Positions 48,101 to 55,712 are shown, numbered from the stretch's first letter. The stretch is 64,000 nt of DNA from an uncultured Anaerofilum sp. (GCA_944385935.1 CALWZC010000014.1:1-64000); one strand, 5' to 3'. A program made the numbers and translations. Notes: generated by a model not told the origin, from the letters alone.

Positions 48101-48658
48101 ATGGTATTTGATACCGAGGTTTACTCCAACACCGGTGGTCAGGCTTCTAAGGCTAGCCAGATTGGTCAGGTTGCTCAGTTTGCTGCTGCTGGTAAGGCTA
48201 TCGGCAAGAAGAGCTTGGCTGAGATTGCTATGAGCTATGGCTATGTATATGTTGCTCAGATTGCTATGGGCGCAGACCAGAATCAGACCATGAAGGCTTT
48301 GATTGAGGCTGAAAGCTACAACGGACCTTCCTTGATTATCGGTTATGCTCCCTGTGAGATGCACGGCTTGAAGGGCGGTATGACCAACTGTCAGGCTGAG
48401 ATGAAGAAGGCTGTTCAGGCTGGTTACTGGCATATGTTCCGCTTCGACCCCCGCAAGAAGGCAGAAGGCCAGAATCCGTTCACCTTGGATTCTAAGGCTC
48501 CCACTGGCAACTTCCGCGAGTTCATCGAAAGCGAAACTCGTTATAGCCGTCTGCAACGTGCATTCCCTGAGCGTGCAAATGAGCTGTTTGCAACTGCTGA
48601 GAAAGCAAGTGTAGAACGCTATGAATACCTCCAGAAGTTGGCTAAACTGTACGAGTAA
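45119..48658 (+). CDS. nifJ: Pyruvate:ferredoxin (flavodoxin) oxidoreductase
   Basis: A 1179-residue single-chain enzyme that splits pyruvate to acetyl-CoA and CO2 and passes electrons to ferredoxin. Order: domain I with YPITPSSPMAD, the gamma domain, a 2[4Fe-4S] insert with CIQCNQCAFVCP (about 694) and CMGCGVCANVCP (about 750), the proximal cluster cysteines in SCAGCAETSY (about 817) and the thiamine diphosphate site GGDGWAYDIGFGGLDH (about 969). It is a central enzyme of an anaerobe. Codon use is strongly biased (for example TTG/CTG only, GGC/GGT, few A-ending codons) compared with neighbours. Confidence 0.99.
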   Translation: MHRAKKSMDGNTAAAHVAYAFTEVAAIYPITPSSPMADSVDIWSAAGQKNIFGTQVKVMEMQSEAGAAGAVHGSLAAGAMTTTFTASQGLLLMIPNMYKIAGELLPSVFHVSARCVASHALNIFGDHSDVYACRQTGFAMLAETNPQEVMDLSAVAHLAAIKGKVPFINFFDGFRTSHEIQKIEAWDYADLAEMVDWDAIKEFRAHALNPEHPATRGSHENGDIFFQHREACNKYYDALPAVVEEYMNKVNEKLGTDYKLFNYYGAADADRVIIAMGSICDVAEEVIDYLNAKGEKVGLVKVRLYRPFVAEKLMEAIPATATKIAVLDRTKEPGSLGEPLFLDVATALREAGNTATLIGGRYGLGSKDTPPSSIFAVYDELAKDAPKSRFTLGINDDVTYLSLEEKPAPNTAAEGTKECKFWGLGGDGTVGANKNSTKIIGDHTDKYIQAYFQYDSKKTGGVTISHLRFGDHPIRSPYYINKADFVACHNPSYVVKGYKMVNDVKPGGVFMINCQWSDEELAHHMPAEAKRYIAQNNIQLYTINAIDKAVEIGLGKRTNTILQSAFFALAGVLPREDAISYMKKAAEKSFAKKGQAIVEMNWKAIDAGFDAYHKVEVPADWANAQDDTAPAELKGNAATVKMVKEILEPVSKMNGDSLPVSAFMDHVDGQFEQGASAYEKRGVAVTVPEWNPETCIQCNQCAFVCPHATIRPFALSAEEAAAAPASLKGKQMNGKGCEGYTFTMAVSPLDCMGCGVCANVCPTAAKGTLKMVPQESQAAQQEVFDYCVENIRKKDGMMAETTVKGSQFNQPLLEFSGSCAGCAETSYARLITQLFGERMFISNATGCSSIWGGPAATSPYTTNKNSGFGPAWANSLFEDNAEHGLGMYLGQKTIRDRLIAQVKTLAEGEDAGLKAASEQYLATLEDGKANAEATKALVAELEKHPACDTCKDLLENKQYLSKKSVWIFGGDGWAYDIGFGGLDHVLASGENVNVMVFDTEVYSNTGGQASKASQIGQVAQFAAAGKAIGKKSLAEIAMSYGYVYVAQIAMGADQNQTMKALIEAESYNGPSLIIGYAPCEMHGLKGGMTNCQAEMKKAVQAGYWHMFRFDPRKKAEGQNPFTLDSKAPTGNFREFIESETRYSRLQRAFPERANELFATAEKASVERYEYLQKLAKLYE

Positions 48659-48711
48659 TTTCGCGAGTTACAAGGCAGTTGGCAATTTCTAAACTATAAT
48701 TGAGCTCAATC

Positions 48712-48747
48712 AAATCCCCCTTGTGCCTTTGGGTACAAGGGGGATTT
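48712..48747 (+). terminator. nifJ terminator
   Basis: A 13-bp stem (AAATCCCCCTTGT with ACAAGGGGGATTT), 10-base loop, then a T-run. Confidence 0.94.
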
Positions 48748-48802
48748 TTTTACACAAGGGTATAAAAATGGACACAAATTACAAAAAATGTAAAAAAATA
48801 TA

Positions 48803-48831
48803 TTGCGTATAGATTGTGAAATTGCTATAAT
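48803..48831 (+). promoter_or_regulatory. Promoter of the 316-residue membrane protein gene
   Basis: -35 TTGCGT (48803-48808), 17-base spacer, perfect -10 TATAAT (48826-48831). Confidence 0.8.
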
Positions 48832-48878
48832 AATGGAAAATCTTAGGGGTATGTGAGTGAAAAAGGAGGAATTAAAAA

Positions 48879-49829
48879 ATGGCGGCAAGCACAAAATTGT
48901 ATGAAAAGATAGTTGCGGCAACTGGTTTGGAGTTGGATATTTCCACTGGACTGATGCAAGGGGTTCGCAATGGATATTCTGTAATGGTTTATGCACCAGA
49001 TAAGCAGTATCCTTCCTCTCTCCAAGTTGCGATAGCGGCAAAGCGCAACGAGCCTATCACAAAGGAAGAAATAAAAGAACTGCGTTCCAACTGCAAGAAT
49101 GTGGGCAAAGTGATTCAGGGCAATAATTGTTTAATCGTAAACATTAAAGCTTTGCTTGCCAATAAATTGCCTGAGCAGGTAGAACAAGTAACACAGACTA
49201 CTGTGGACTTTATGGCTGCTAGAGGCTGGGAGCCTTGCTGTCAGATGTGCCAAAAAGATGGAACTATGCCGGTGGCAATGGTTGGAAACAATTACATGAG
49301 TGTATGTGATGACTGCCTCACAAATTTGCAGCAAAATGCACATTTGGAACAGCAAAACATAGTTTCCAAAAAAGAGAGCATTGTCATGGGTATTGTTGGT
49401 GCTTTTTTAGGTTCTTTGTTGGGAGCCTTGTGCATTATTATAGTAAGCCAAATGGGCTATGTAGCGGCCTTGTCTGGGTTGGTTATGGCAATCTGTACCT
49501 TGAAAGGCTACGAAATGTTGGGCGGAAAACTAACTAAAAAAGGTATTATCATAGCAATCCTTATTATGATTGTTATGACCTATGCAGCCGACCGTTTGGA
49601 TTGGGCTATTGTAGTGGCAAGAGAGTTTGAAGAAGATTTGTTTATTTCCTACCAAGCCATTCCTGCTTTAATAGAGGCTGAAATCATTGAAACCGCAAGA
49701 TACTGGGGTAATTTGATTTTGGTATACCTGTTTTTGGCGTTGGGTGCAGTACCTACCATTTTGGCTGCCTTCCGTCAGAAGGATTTAACCGAAATCCGTC
49801 GTATTGGAAATAACAGCCACAGCATGTAA
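48879..49829 (+). CDS. Membrane protein of unknown function with a Cys-pair region
   Basis: A 316-residue protein not recognised. Residues 1-105 are soluble and mixed alpha/beta. A short zinc-ribbon-like segment follows with C-C-x-x-C (about 120-124) and C-x-x-C (about 146-149), then four membrane helices (about 168-190, 192-208, 222-240 and 274-295). A conserved-looking EEDLFISYQ loop lies before the last helix. AAAGGAGG precedes the ATG. It is monocistronic between its own promoter and terminator. Confidence 0.75.
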   Translation: MAASTKLYEKIVAATGLELDISTGLMQGVRNGYSVMVYAPDKQYPSSLQVAIAAKRNEPITKEEIKELRSNCKNVGKVIQGNNCLIVNIKALLANKLPEQVEQVTQTTVDFMAARGWEPCCQMCQKDGTMPVAMVGNNYMSVCDDCLTNLQQNAHLEQQNIVSKKESIVMGIVGAFLGSLLGALCIIIVSQMGYVAALSGLVMAICTLKGYEMLGGKLTKKGIIIAILIMIVMTYAADRLDWAIVVAREFEEDLFISYQAIPALIEAEIIETARYWGNLILVYLFLALGAVPTILAAFRQKDLTEIRRIGNNSHSM

Positions 49830-49845
49830 AAAGAATAAACAAAAC

Positions 49846-49895
49846 AAAAACACAAGCTCCGATTGATTGATTTATCAATGGGAGCTTGTGTTTTT
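49846..49895. terminator. Bidirectional terminator
   Basis: A 15-bp stem (AAAAACACAAGCTCC with GGAGCTTGTGTTTTT), 20-base loop holding a further ATTGAT/ATCAAT pairing, flanked by A-run and T-run; it serves the membrane-protein gene and the convergent lipid kinase. Confidence 0.9.
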
Positions 49896-49918
49896 ATTCA
49901 AATAAGAACAATGAAAAA

Positions 49919-50839
49919 TTATACTAGTGTTTGTTGCTGCAAGGGTGCCTTTGCAGGCAGATGAATGGAAAAGGCATGAGGAATCACTCGCAAAGAAGCC
50001 TCTGTTACTGTTCCCCCAAACTCTCCATCTAGTGTAAAATCCACAGGATGGGCAAAGGAAAAGGATAGTTTGCTGGTTTGGATAAAGCGAATATATGGGT
50101 TAGAAAAATTTTGCTGTGCCACACAAGCAACAAGATTGTTAAAGTCATTGAGAGTTTTGGGGGCAGAAATCAAAAGCAATTCAAATTTTCCGTCATTCAG
50201 TACAACTTCTTTTCCCACAGGAGAAGGAAAGCCCCCAATGCTGGTGGAATTGCTAAAAGAGCCATACAAAAAATCTCCCTCTAATGTACCTTCATCCGTT
50301 TGGATGGAGGCAGAAATACTGGTGTTGAAAGGGAGATGTTTCAATCCTTCCAAAATATAAGCCATATGCCCTAGGTTATTTTTCATTTCTTGTGGTGTGG
50401 AATAGCTTACCGCAGTAAAGGCACCAAAAGCTGCAATATAACAAAAAAACTTTTCCTCCTGAAACATTCCTAAATCCAACAAATGGGGTTGCCCATACAA
50501 AGCAGTTTTGCAGTTTTCTAGCAATTGAGGAGAATAATGCAATGTACTAGCAAAATCATTGGTGCTGCCCATAGGCAAATAGGCCATAGGAGGTGGATTC
50601 TTTAGTTTCATCAAAGTAGAAACTGTATGGTTTAGTGTACCATCTCCCCCACAACACACCAACAGGTCAAAGGTTTCCAGTTGGTTTCCCAAGGCTTGCA
50701 CCATATCTGGTTTTACTGCAACCGGTATGACTGTGGTAATGCATTTGCGACGATGAAAATATTCTACAATTGTATAGAGATTTTGGCGAATGGTACCCTT
50801 ACCAGAACGGGGATTCACCAAAAGACCTATGTGTTTCAT
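49919..50839 (-). CDS. Diacylglycerol/lipid kinase family protein
   Basis: A 306-residue kinase of the DagK/YegS type that phosphorylates diacylglycerol or a related lipid. It shows the N-terminal LLVNPRSGKGT, the catalytic-loop CCGGDGTLNH (about residue 64-73) and PMGSTNDFA (about 89-97). It would recycle lipid at the inner membrane face. An extended -10 (TGCTATACT; -10 at 50885-50890) lies upstream. Confidence 0.92.
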   Translation of the reverse strand: MKHIGLLVNPRSGKGTIRQNLYTIVEYFHRRKCITTVIPVAVKPDMVQALGNQLETFDLLVCCGGDGTLNHTVSTLMKLKNPPPMAYLPMGSTNDFASTLHYSPQLLENCKTALYGQPHLLDLGMFQEEKFFCYIAAFGAFTAVSYSTPQEMKNNLGHMAYILEGLKHLPFNTSISASIQTDEGTLEGDFLYGSFSNSTSIGGFPSPVGKEVVLNDGKFELLLISAPKTLNDFNNLVACVAQQNFSNPYIRFIQTSKLSFSFAHPVDFTLDGEFGGTVTEASLRVIPHAFSIHLPAKAPLQQQTLV

Positions 50840-50997
50840 AAAAAGGTTCCCGCCTTCCTAAAAAAGGTTCCTTGTTTGGTTTTTTAGTATAGCAAAGTAT
50901 TTTTAAAAAACTATGACAACAGTTTTAGAAATATGTGCGTACCACAAGTACATAAGAAAAAATACGAAGTTCTGCACAATTTTTTTGAAAAATATGG

Positions 50998-51003
50998 TAT
51001 ACT
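50998..51003 (+). promoter_or_regulatory. Extended -10 promoter of the yitT-like gene
   Basis: TGGTATACT with the TG of an extended -10; a convincing -35 at 16-18 bases was not seen. The leader is about 70 bases. Confidence 0.5.
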
Positions 51004-51080
51004 AACAAACAAAGCGGCCTTTTTTACAAAAGCCCAGTTGCATAATTACTATGGTTTTGCAAAGGAGTTTGAAATTTACA

Positions 51081-51947
51081 ATGATACAAAAAATTCAGTG
51101 GAAACAGTTGGCAATAGACATTCTTTTTGATATTGCAGGAAGTATTTTGTTTGCCATCGGTCTGGTAACCTTTGCTTCTAAAGCAGGTTTTGCCCCCGGT
51201 GGAATTAGTGGTATGGCATTGCTTATCAACTATTTTGTGCCCATTCCTATTGGTATTGGAACCTTACTATTAAATATCCCTATTATTTTATTTACATATC
51301 CTGTTTTGGGTAAAAAGTTTTTTTTCAAAAGTTTGCGAACTATGATAATATCCACTATTTTTTTGGATTTTGTTTTCCCACAATTACCCATGTACGAAGG
51401 AAACCGTGCCATGGCCGCTATCTTTTCGGGTGTTTGCATTGGCGCAGGATTGGCAATCATCTATATGCGAGGTTCTTCCACTGGTGGACAAGACTTTTTG
51501 ATTCATGCAGCAAAGCGGAAATTTCCCCACATTAGTTTTGGACAGATTATTCTTGCAATGGATGCCTTAATAATTTTGGCAGGTGGCCCGGTGTTTGGAA
51601 ATATTGATGCCGTGTTGTATGGCATTGTATCCGCCTATGCAACTACATTTGTTATGGACCGCATTATGTATGGTGCCGGAAGTGGAAAACTGGTGGTAAT
51701 TGTTACTGACCATGGTATGGAAGTGGCGAAAGAGATTGGAACACAATTAGACCGTGGTTCTACCCTGTTAAAAGCAATGGGAACCTATTCCGGCAATGAA
51801 AAGCAACTACTTTTATGTGCTTGCTCCAGCAGAGAAGCCTACAAAGTAACCAGTATTGTACATCACAAGGACAAAAAAGCTATGGTTATGGTATGTGAAG
51901 CCAGTGAAGTATATGGAGAAGGGTTCACCCTTCCCACTACAGAATAA
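51081..51947 (+). CDS. YitT family membrane protein
   Basis: A 288-residue protein with five to six membrane helices (residues about 15-180, including GFAPGGISGMALLINYF and RGSSTGGQDFL) and a C-terminal DUF2179 domain (about 200-280, VVIVTDHGMEVAKEI). The family is widespread in Firmicutes; its function is not known, and transport is a guess. ATG 51081 is chosen, with AAAGGAG 13 bases upstream, a longer gap than usual. Confidence 0.88.
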   Translation: MIQKIQWKQLAIDILFDIAGSILFAIGLVTFASKAGFAPGGISGMALLINYFVPIPIGIGTLLLNIPIILFTYPVLGKKFFFKSLRTMIISTIFLDFVFPQLPMYEGNRAMAAIFSGVCIGAGLAIIYMRGSSTGGQDFLIHAAKRKFPHISFGQIILAMDALIILAGGPVFGNIDAVLYGIVSAYATTFVMDRIMYGAGSGKLVVIVTDHGMEVAKEIGTQLDRGSTLLKAMGTYSGNEKQLLLCACSSREAYKVTSIVHHKDKKAMVMVCEASEVYGEGFTLPTTE

Positions 51948-52260
51948 AGGCAATAAAAATACAAAAATTCTGCAATAACAGCGAGAAATTTGCAGAAAAA
52001 AGGGGAAGCAATATTTACCAAAGGTATAGAAACTATACTTTCCACAAAATTGTTGAAAACTATGTTGAAACAGTTGATAACTTCAAAAAATCATATAGTT
52101 TTCAACAATTAGGAAACTGTATCACAAAACTTTTACAACTATCTGTTGAAATAGATAGACGTTTTTGCTATGATGAAAGTGCTTTTTTTCATTGGCAACA
52201 GATGCAATGCTTTTGCAACATCTGTGCAAATAAAGAAATAATAGAAAGGGAATTTTTGGT
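51948..52260. repeat. Gap with inverted repeat and cluster of TGTTGAAA motifs
   Basis: This 313-base gap has no gene. An inverted repeat (AATTGTTGAAAACTAT 52048-52063, with its complement plus a two-base bulge at 52093-52110) encloses further related words. Copies are TGTTGAAAA (52051-52059), TGTTGAAAC (52063-52071), AGTTGATAA (52072-52080), TTTTCAACA (52099-52107) and TGTTGAAAT (52144-52152), with CTTTCCACA at 52038-52046. The same words recur on both sides of dnaA. The repeat has no T-run, so it is not a typical terminator. Confidence 0.6.
52146..52174 (+). promoter_or_regulatory. Promoter of the rhomboid-like gene
   Basis: -35 TTGAAA (52146-52151), 17-base spacer, -10 TATGAT (52169-52174). 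The -35 lies inside a TGTTGAAAT motif, as at the dnaA promoter. Confidence 0.75.
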
Positions 52261-52917
52261 ATGTGGCTGAATCGTTTGGAATACAAATATAGCAGATATT
52301 GTATTCGTGGGTTGACAAAATATCTGGTCATTGGTCGGATATTTATGTATTTGCTAATGACAGCATTTCCACAGTTTTTCTTTGCAAACTTCTTTGCTCC
52401 CATCTCCCGTTGGGATTTGATGCACGGAAAAATATGGGAGATTCTTACTGTTTTAATTACCCCAGGGGCAAGTAGTCCATTGTGGTTTTTGGTGGATGCC
52501 TATTTCTTCTATTTTATTGGAACCACACTGGAACAGGTATGGGGCGATTTTAAATTTAATGTGTTCATTTTGTTCTCTTGGGTAGCAGCATTGTTGTCTT
52601 GCTTTATTGTGGGCATTGGAACTATGGGATATCTGTCTACATTGATGTTTATTGCATTTTCCATCTATTTCCCTACCCATCAAATGCTGGTATTTTTCGT
52701 TTTGCCCATTCAAGCTAAATATCTGGGATGGGCAGCAGGATTCTTGTTGTTGGTTAGCTTCTTGTCTGGCGCATGGGCAACAAAGGTCAACATTCTTTTG
52801 GCTTGTGTTGCATTGCTTGCCTTTTTTGGAAAAGGACTCATTGACCGCATTCAAACAGAAATTCAATCTGCAAAACGCCGCAGGGCATGGAAACAAGCCA
52901 ATCAGCGGTTTCGCTAA
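52261..52917 (+). CDS. Rhomboid-like membrane protein, probably without protease activity
   Basis: A 218-residue protein with about six membrane helices. A start similar to rhomboid-type proteins (helix one, then WEILTVLITPGASSPLWFLVDAYFFYFIGTTLEQVWGDFKF) is followed by GTMGYLSTLMFIAF. The classical rhomboid GxSG serine motif and the late catalytic His are not evident, so it is probably an inactive relative. The tail is basic. AGAAAGGGAA lies upstream. Assignment rests on overall layout. Confidence 0.65.
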   Translation: MWLNRLEYKYSRYCIRGLTKYLVIGRIFMYLLMTAFPQFFFANFFAPISRWDLMHGKIWEILTVLITPGASSPLWFLVDAYFFYFIGTTLEQVWGDFKFNVFILFSWVAALLSCFIVGIGTMGYLSTLMFIAFSIYFPTHQMLVFFVLPIQAKYLGWAAGFLLLVSFLSGAWATKVNILLACVALLAFFGKGLIDRIQTEIQSAKRRRAWKQANQRFR

Positions 52918-53021
52918 GAGTTTTTTGATAAGGTATCCGGCCCATCTATGGAAATTTACCCCAAAGTATGCTAGAATGAAGAAAAGCAGCAGATGGGCTG
53001 CGTTGTAGGAGGCATATTGGT

Positions 53022-53345
53022 ATGAAACTAATTACTGCGATTGTAAATAAAGAAGATTCCAAGGCTGTTTGTAATGAATTGGTAAAGGGCGGATTTTCTG
53101 TCACCCGTCTTTCTACTACAGGTGGATTTTTGATGGCAGGCAACATGACACTGCTCATTGGTACCGAAGATGAAAAGGTAGATACTTGTATCAATATCAT
53201 TGCTTCATGCTCCAAACAGCGTGTTGAGGTAGTGCCCAGCACTGCCAGCTATGGCATTGGTGTTACCACTGCATATCCCTTGCAGGTTACTGTAGGCGGT
53301 GCAACAGTGTTTGTAACCAATGTAGAACGGTTTGAAAAACTGTGA
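53022..53345 (+). CDS. darA: Cyclic-di-AMP receptor DarA (PII-like)
   Basis: A 107-residue PII-like protein of the DarA/PstA (DUF970) family, which forms trimers that bind the second messenger c-di-AMP. The sequence fits along its whole length (MKLITAIVNKEDSKAVCNELVKGGF, GGFLMAGNMTLLIG, RVEVVPSTASYG). GTAGGAGG lies upstream. It is the first gene of the darA-holB-ricT group and overlaps holB by one base. Confidence 0.94.
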   Translation: MKLITAIVNKEDSKAVCNELVKGGFSVTRLSTTGGFLMAGNMTLLIGTEDEKVDTCINIIASCSKQRVEVVPSTASYGIGVTTAYPLQVTVGGATVFVTNVERFEKL

Positions 53346-54247
53346 TGTTGGATTGTATTGCAGGCAATGCCCTTACAGTGCAAGCCTTACAAGCCGCCCT
53401 CCATGCAGGGCGGCTTTCCCATAGTGTGCTTTTGTACGGAGAAAAAGGCACCGGGACAGGCTTTGCTGCCCGCTGTCTTGCGGCAGATTATCTATACCCC
53501 AACAGCCCTATGGAGGCAAATAAAGTCATGACAGGGCAGTCGGAGGAATGTATAGAGGTGGCTGGTGAGGGAGCCTCGGGAGAAATTCGCATTGATAGTA
53601 TCCGACAGATACGAAAAGAAATATTTAGCACAGCCCTTACAGCAGCAGGCAGAGTGGTGATTGTGTACGATACCCAGAATTTTAATGGATTTAGTGCCAA
53701 TGCTCTGCTGAAAGTGTTAGAGGAACCCCCAGAAGGAGTATTGTTTATTCTCACGGCTTCCAATGCGGCGGCAGTGTTGCCCACCATCCGCAGCCGGTGT
53801 GTAAGCTTTTCTTTTGGTGCGGTGTCTGTGGAGGAGTGTGCCAGCTATTTGCGCAAACATCGCCCCACTGGTAGAGGACAGGAGTTTTTATCCCAAGTGT
53901 TTGGCGGTAAAATCGGCACAGCTTTGGAATGTATAGACGACCCTCAAAGAAAAGGCATTTTTGATGATGCCTTGCGGTTGGCTCAGTGTGCAGAAAAAGG
54001 AAATGCCTACGATGCTATGCTATTGCTCAACCGATGGGAAAAAGACAAGCCAGCTGCCAAACAATTGCTGGAGGATGTGCAAGCAGTATCAGCTGCATGT
54101 ATGCGGGGAATACCAGTACAAGAGCTTTCTGCATCCAAGGCTGCCCCTATAGGGAAGCTCTGTCAGCAGGCCAGACAACAGCTTATGGCAAACGCAAATG
54201 CAAAATTGGTATTTTGCTATTTGGCTGCCCAACTTGCAAATTTATAA
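53345..54247 (+). CDS. holB: DNA polymerase III delta' subunit
   Basis: A 300-residue clamp-loader subunit of the AAA+ group (LLKVLEEPPEGVLFILTASNAAAVLPTIRSRC, with the SRC motif). The P-loop position reads GEKGTGTGF and lacks the lysine, as expected for the non-hydrolysing delta'. The usual four zinc cysteines near residues 50-65 are missing, which is less common. Start ATG 53345 overlaps the darA stop. Confidence 0.92.
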   Translation: MLDCIAGNALTVQALQAALHAGRLSHSVLLYGEKGTGTGFAARCLAADYLYPNSPMEANKVMTGQSEECIEVAGEGASGEIRIDSIRQIRKEIFSTALTAAGRVVIVYDTQNFNGFSANALLKVLEEPPEGVLFILTASNAAAVLPTIRSRCVSFSFGAVSVEECASYLRKHRPTGRGQEFLSQVFGGKIGTALECIDDPQRKGIFDDALRLAQCAEKGNAYDAMLLLNRWEKDKPAAKQLLEDVQAVSAACMRGIPVQELSASKAAPIGKLCQQARQQLMANANAKLVFCYLAAQLANL

Positions 54248-54329
54248 ACCTTCTTGCTCCAATTTTTGCCGCTGAGCAAGAACAACACCTCCCCCGCCGT
54301 CTGCGGCAACGGCATAGGAAACAATAAAT

Positions 54330-55184
54330 ATGGCAACTGTAATCAGCGTGCGTTTTAAACCTGCCGGAAAGGCATATTTTTTTGACCCCGGTTCCCTGCC
54401 GGTAAAACAGGGAGAATATGTAATTGTAGAAACCAGCCGTGGAACAGAATGTGGCGAAGTGGTAAAGGGCTGCCATACGGTTGCAGACAGCAGTGTGGTG
54501 CATCCCTTAAAAACTGTTTTGCGTATGGCAGACAGTGTGGACATCCGACGGATGGAGCAAAACCGAGCCGATGAACAAAAGGCATTTGCTCTGTGTGAGG
54601 AGAGAATCCGCAAACATGGGCTGGAAATGAAACTTGTGGATGTAGAATATACCCTAGACCGTTCCAAAATTTTGTTTTATTTTACTGCCGATGGAAGAAT
54701 TGATTTTCGTGACTTGGTAAAAGATTTGGCTGGCGTGTTTCACACTCGAATTGAATTGCGACAAATTGGTGTGCGGGACGAAAGCAAAATGTTGGGTGGC
54801 CTTGGCATTTGTGGGCAACCCTTTTGTTGCAGCCGCTTCCTAAACGAGTTTCAGCCTGTTTCCATCAAAATGGCAAAGGAACAAGGTCTGTCTTTGAATC
54901 CTACCAAAATTTCGGGAAGTTGTGGAAGGCTAATGTGCTGCCTTGCCTATGAGCAAAAAGCCTATGAATATCTCAACCGCATTACTCCACAGGTAGGAAG
55001 CGAAGTAAAAACCCCCGATGGCATTGGTACTGTGGTAGAAGTAAACCTTATCAGTGGTTATTTAAAGGTTCGCAGCGAAAAAGCCGACATCATTCAGGCA
55101 AAATACTACAAGCGCAGTGAGTGCACCTATATTCGGGGGGGACGCCGTGCCCCTCAGCCTGCCGAGCCAGAGGAGCAGGAATAA
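54330..55184 (+). CDS. ricT: PSP1-domain protein RicT (YaaT)
   Basis: A 284-residue protein with the PSP1 core: LGGLGICGQPFCCSRFL and SGSCGRLMCCLAYE supply the conserved cysteines, which in Bacillus hold an iron-sulfur cluster in the Y (RicAFT) complex governing RNase Y mRNA processing. The end is proline- and glutamate-rich. It has the Bacillus neighbours (darA, holB upstream, trmN6 and rsmI further down). The 82-base gap after holB has no feature that I recognise. Confidence 0.94.
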   Translation: MATVISVRFKPAGKAYFFDPGSLPVKQGEYVIVETSRGTECGEVVKGCHTVADSSVVHPLKTVLRMADSVDIRRMEQNRADEQKAFALCEERIRKHGLEMKLVDVEYTLDRSKILFYFTADGRIDFRDLVKDLAGVFHTRIELRQIGVRDESKMLGGLGICGQPFCCSRFLNEFQPVSIKMAKEQGLSLNPTKISGSCGRLMCCLAYEQKAYEYLNRITPQVGSEVKTPDGIGTVVEVNLISGYLKVRSEKADIIQAKYYKRSECTYIRGGRRAPQPAEPEEQE

Positions 55185-55237
55185 TTTCCCTTGCTATCAG
55201 AAATTGGAATGCCTGTGGGAAAGACAGGAAAACCCTC

Positions 55238-55265
55238 TTGCGTTTGAACAAAAATATGATAGAAT
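55238..55265 (+). promoter_or_regulatory. Promoter of ferredoxin unit 1
   Basis: -35 TTGCGT (55238-55243), 16-base spacer, -10 TAGAAT (55260-55265). The same elements with the same spacing recur at unit 2 (55713-55740). Confidence 0.75.
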
Positions 55266-55303
55266 AGAATGCAGAAGGGCACCCTTTTGGGAAGGCCCCG
55301 CCC

Positions 55304-55330
55304 TGCCACTGTACCGTTTCAGCAGTGGCA
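55304..55330 (+). ncRNA. Leader hairpin of ferredoxin unit 1
   Basis: A perfect 8-bp stem (TGCCACTG with CAGTGGCA) with an 11-base loop in the 5' untranslated leader, 44 bases before the start codon. Unit 2 keeps the inner six pairs with two paired changes and the same loop length. Confidence 0.7.
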
Positions 55331-55374
55331 ACCAAAGGGAATTTTTATTTGATACGGAGAAAAAGGAGAACACA

Positions 55375-55545
55375 ATGGCTTACAAAATCAGCAATGACTG
55401 CGTTTCCTGCGGTACCTGTGCAGGCGAGTGCCCTGTTAGCGCAATTTCTGAGGGCGAAGGTCAATTCAACATTGACGCTAACGCTTGCTTGGATTGCGGT
55501 GCATGTGCAGGCGTTTGCCCTGTAGGTGCAATCTCTCAGGAGTAA
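55375..55545 (+). CDS. 2[4Fe-4S] ferredoxin, copy 1
   Basis: A 56-residue clostridial-type ferredoxin. Both cluster motifs are intact: CVSCGTCAGECP and CLDCGACAGVCP. It would carry electrons, most plausibly from NifJ to hydrogenase or other acceptors. AAAAAGGAG stands 6 bases before the ATG. It has its own promoter, leader hairpin and terminator and lies between ricT and trmN6, where Bacillus has no ferredoxin. Confidence 0.97.
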   Translation: MAYKISNDCVSCGTCAGECPVSAISEGEGQFNIDANACLDCGACAGVCPVGAISQE

Positions 55546-55560
55546 TTTGCAACCAAAAAG

Positions 55561-55587
55561 TTGGTGGGTACTTTTGGTACCTGCCAA
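55561..55587 (+). terminator. Terminator of ferredoxin unit 1
   Basis: An 11-bp stem with two G-T pairs (TTGGTGGGTAC with GTACCTGCCAA), 5-base loop and T-run. Confidence 0.92.
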
Positions 55588-55712
55588 TTTTTTTGCTTTC
55601 TATGGATATTGTTATTTTTCTAAAGGATGATGGTTTTGTAAGGGTAGAATATACAACCAAAATTCTCACTACTGGAATTTGAAATGCTTGGAGAAAAGGC
55701 AAGAAAAGCCCC

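Noticed and set aside
45101-48556. An open frame of about 1151 codons on the minus strand
   Set aside because: It lies wholly opposite nifJ, has no ribosome site, and its repetitive Ser/Leu/Asn/Gly/Val-rich content is a by-product of biased nifJ codons.
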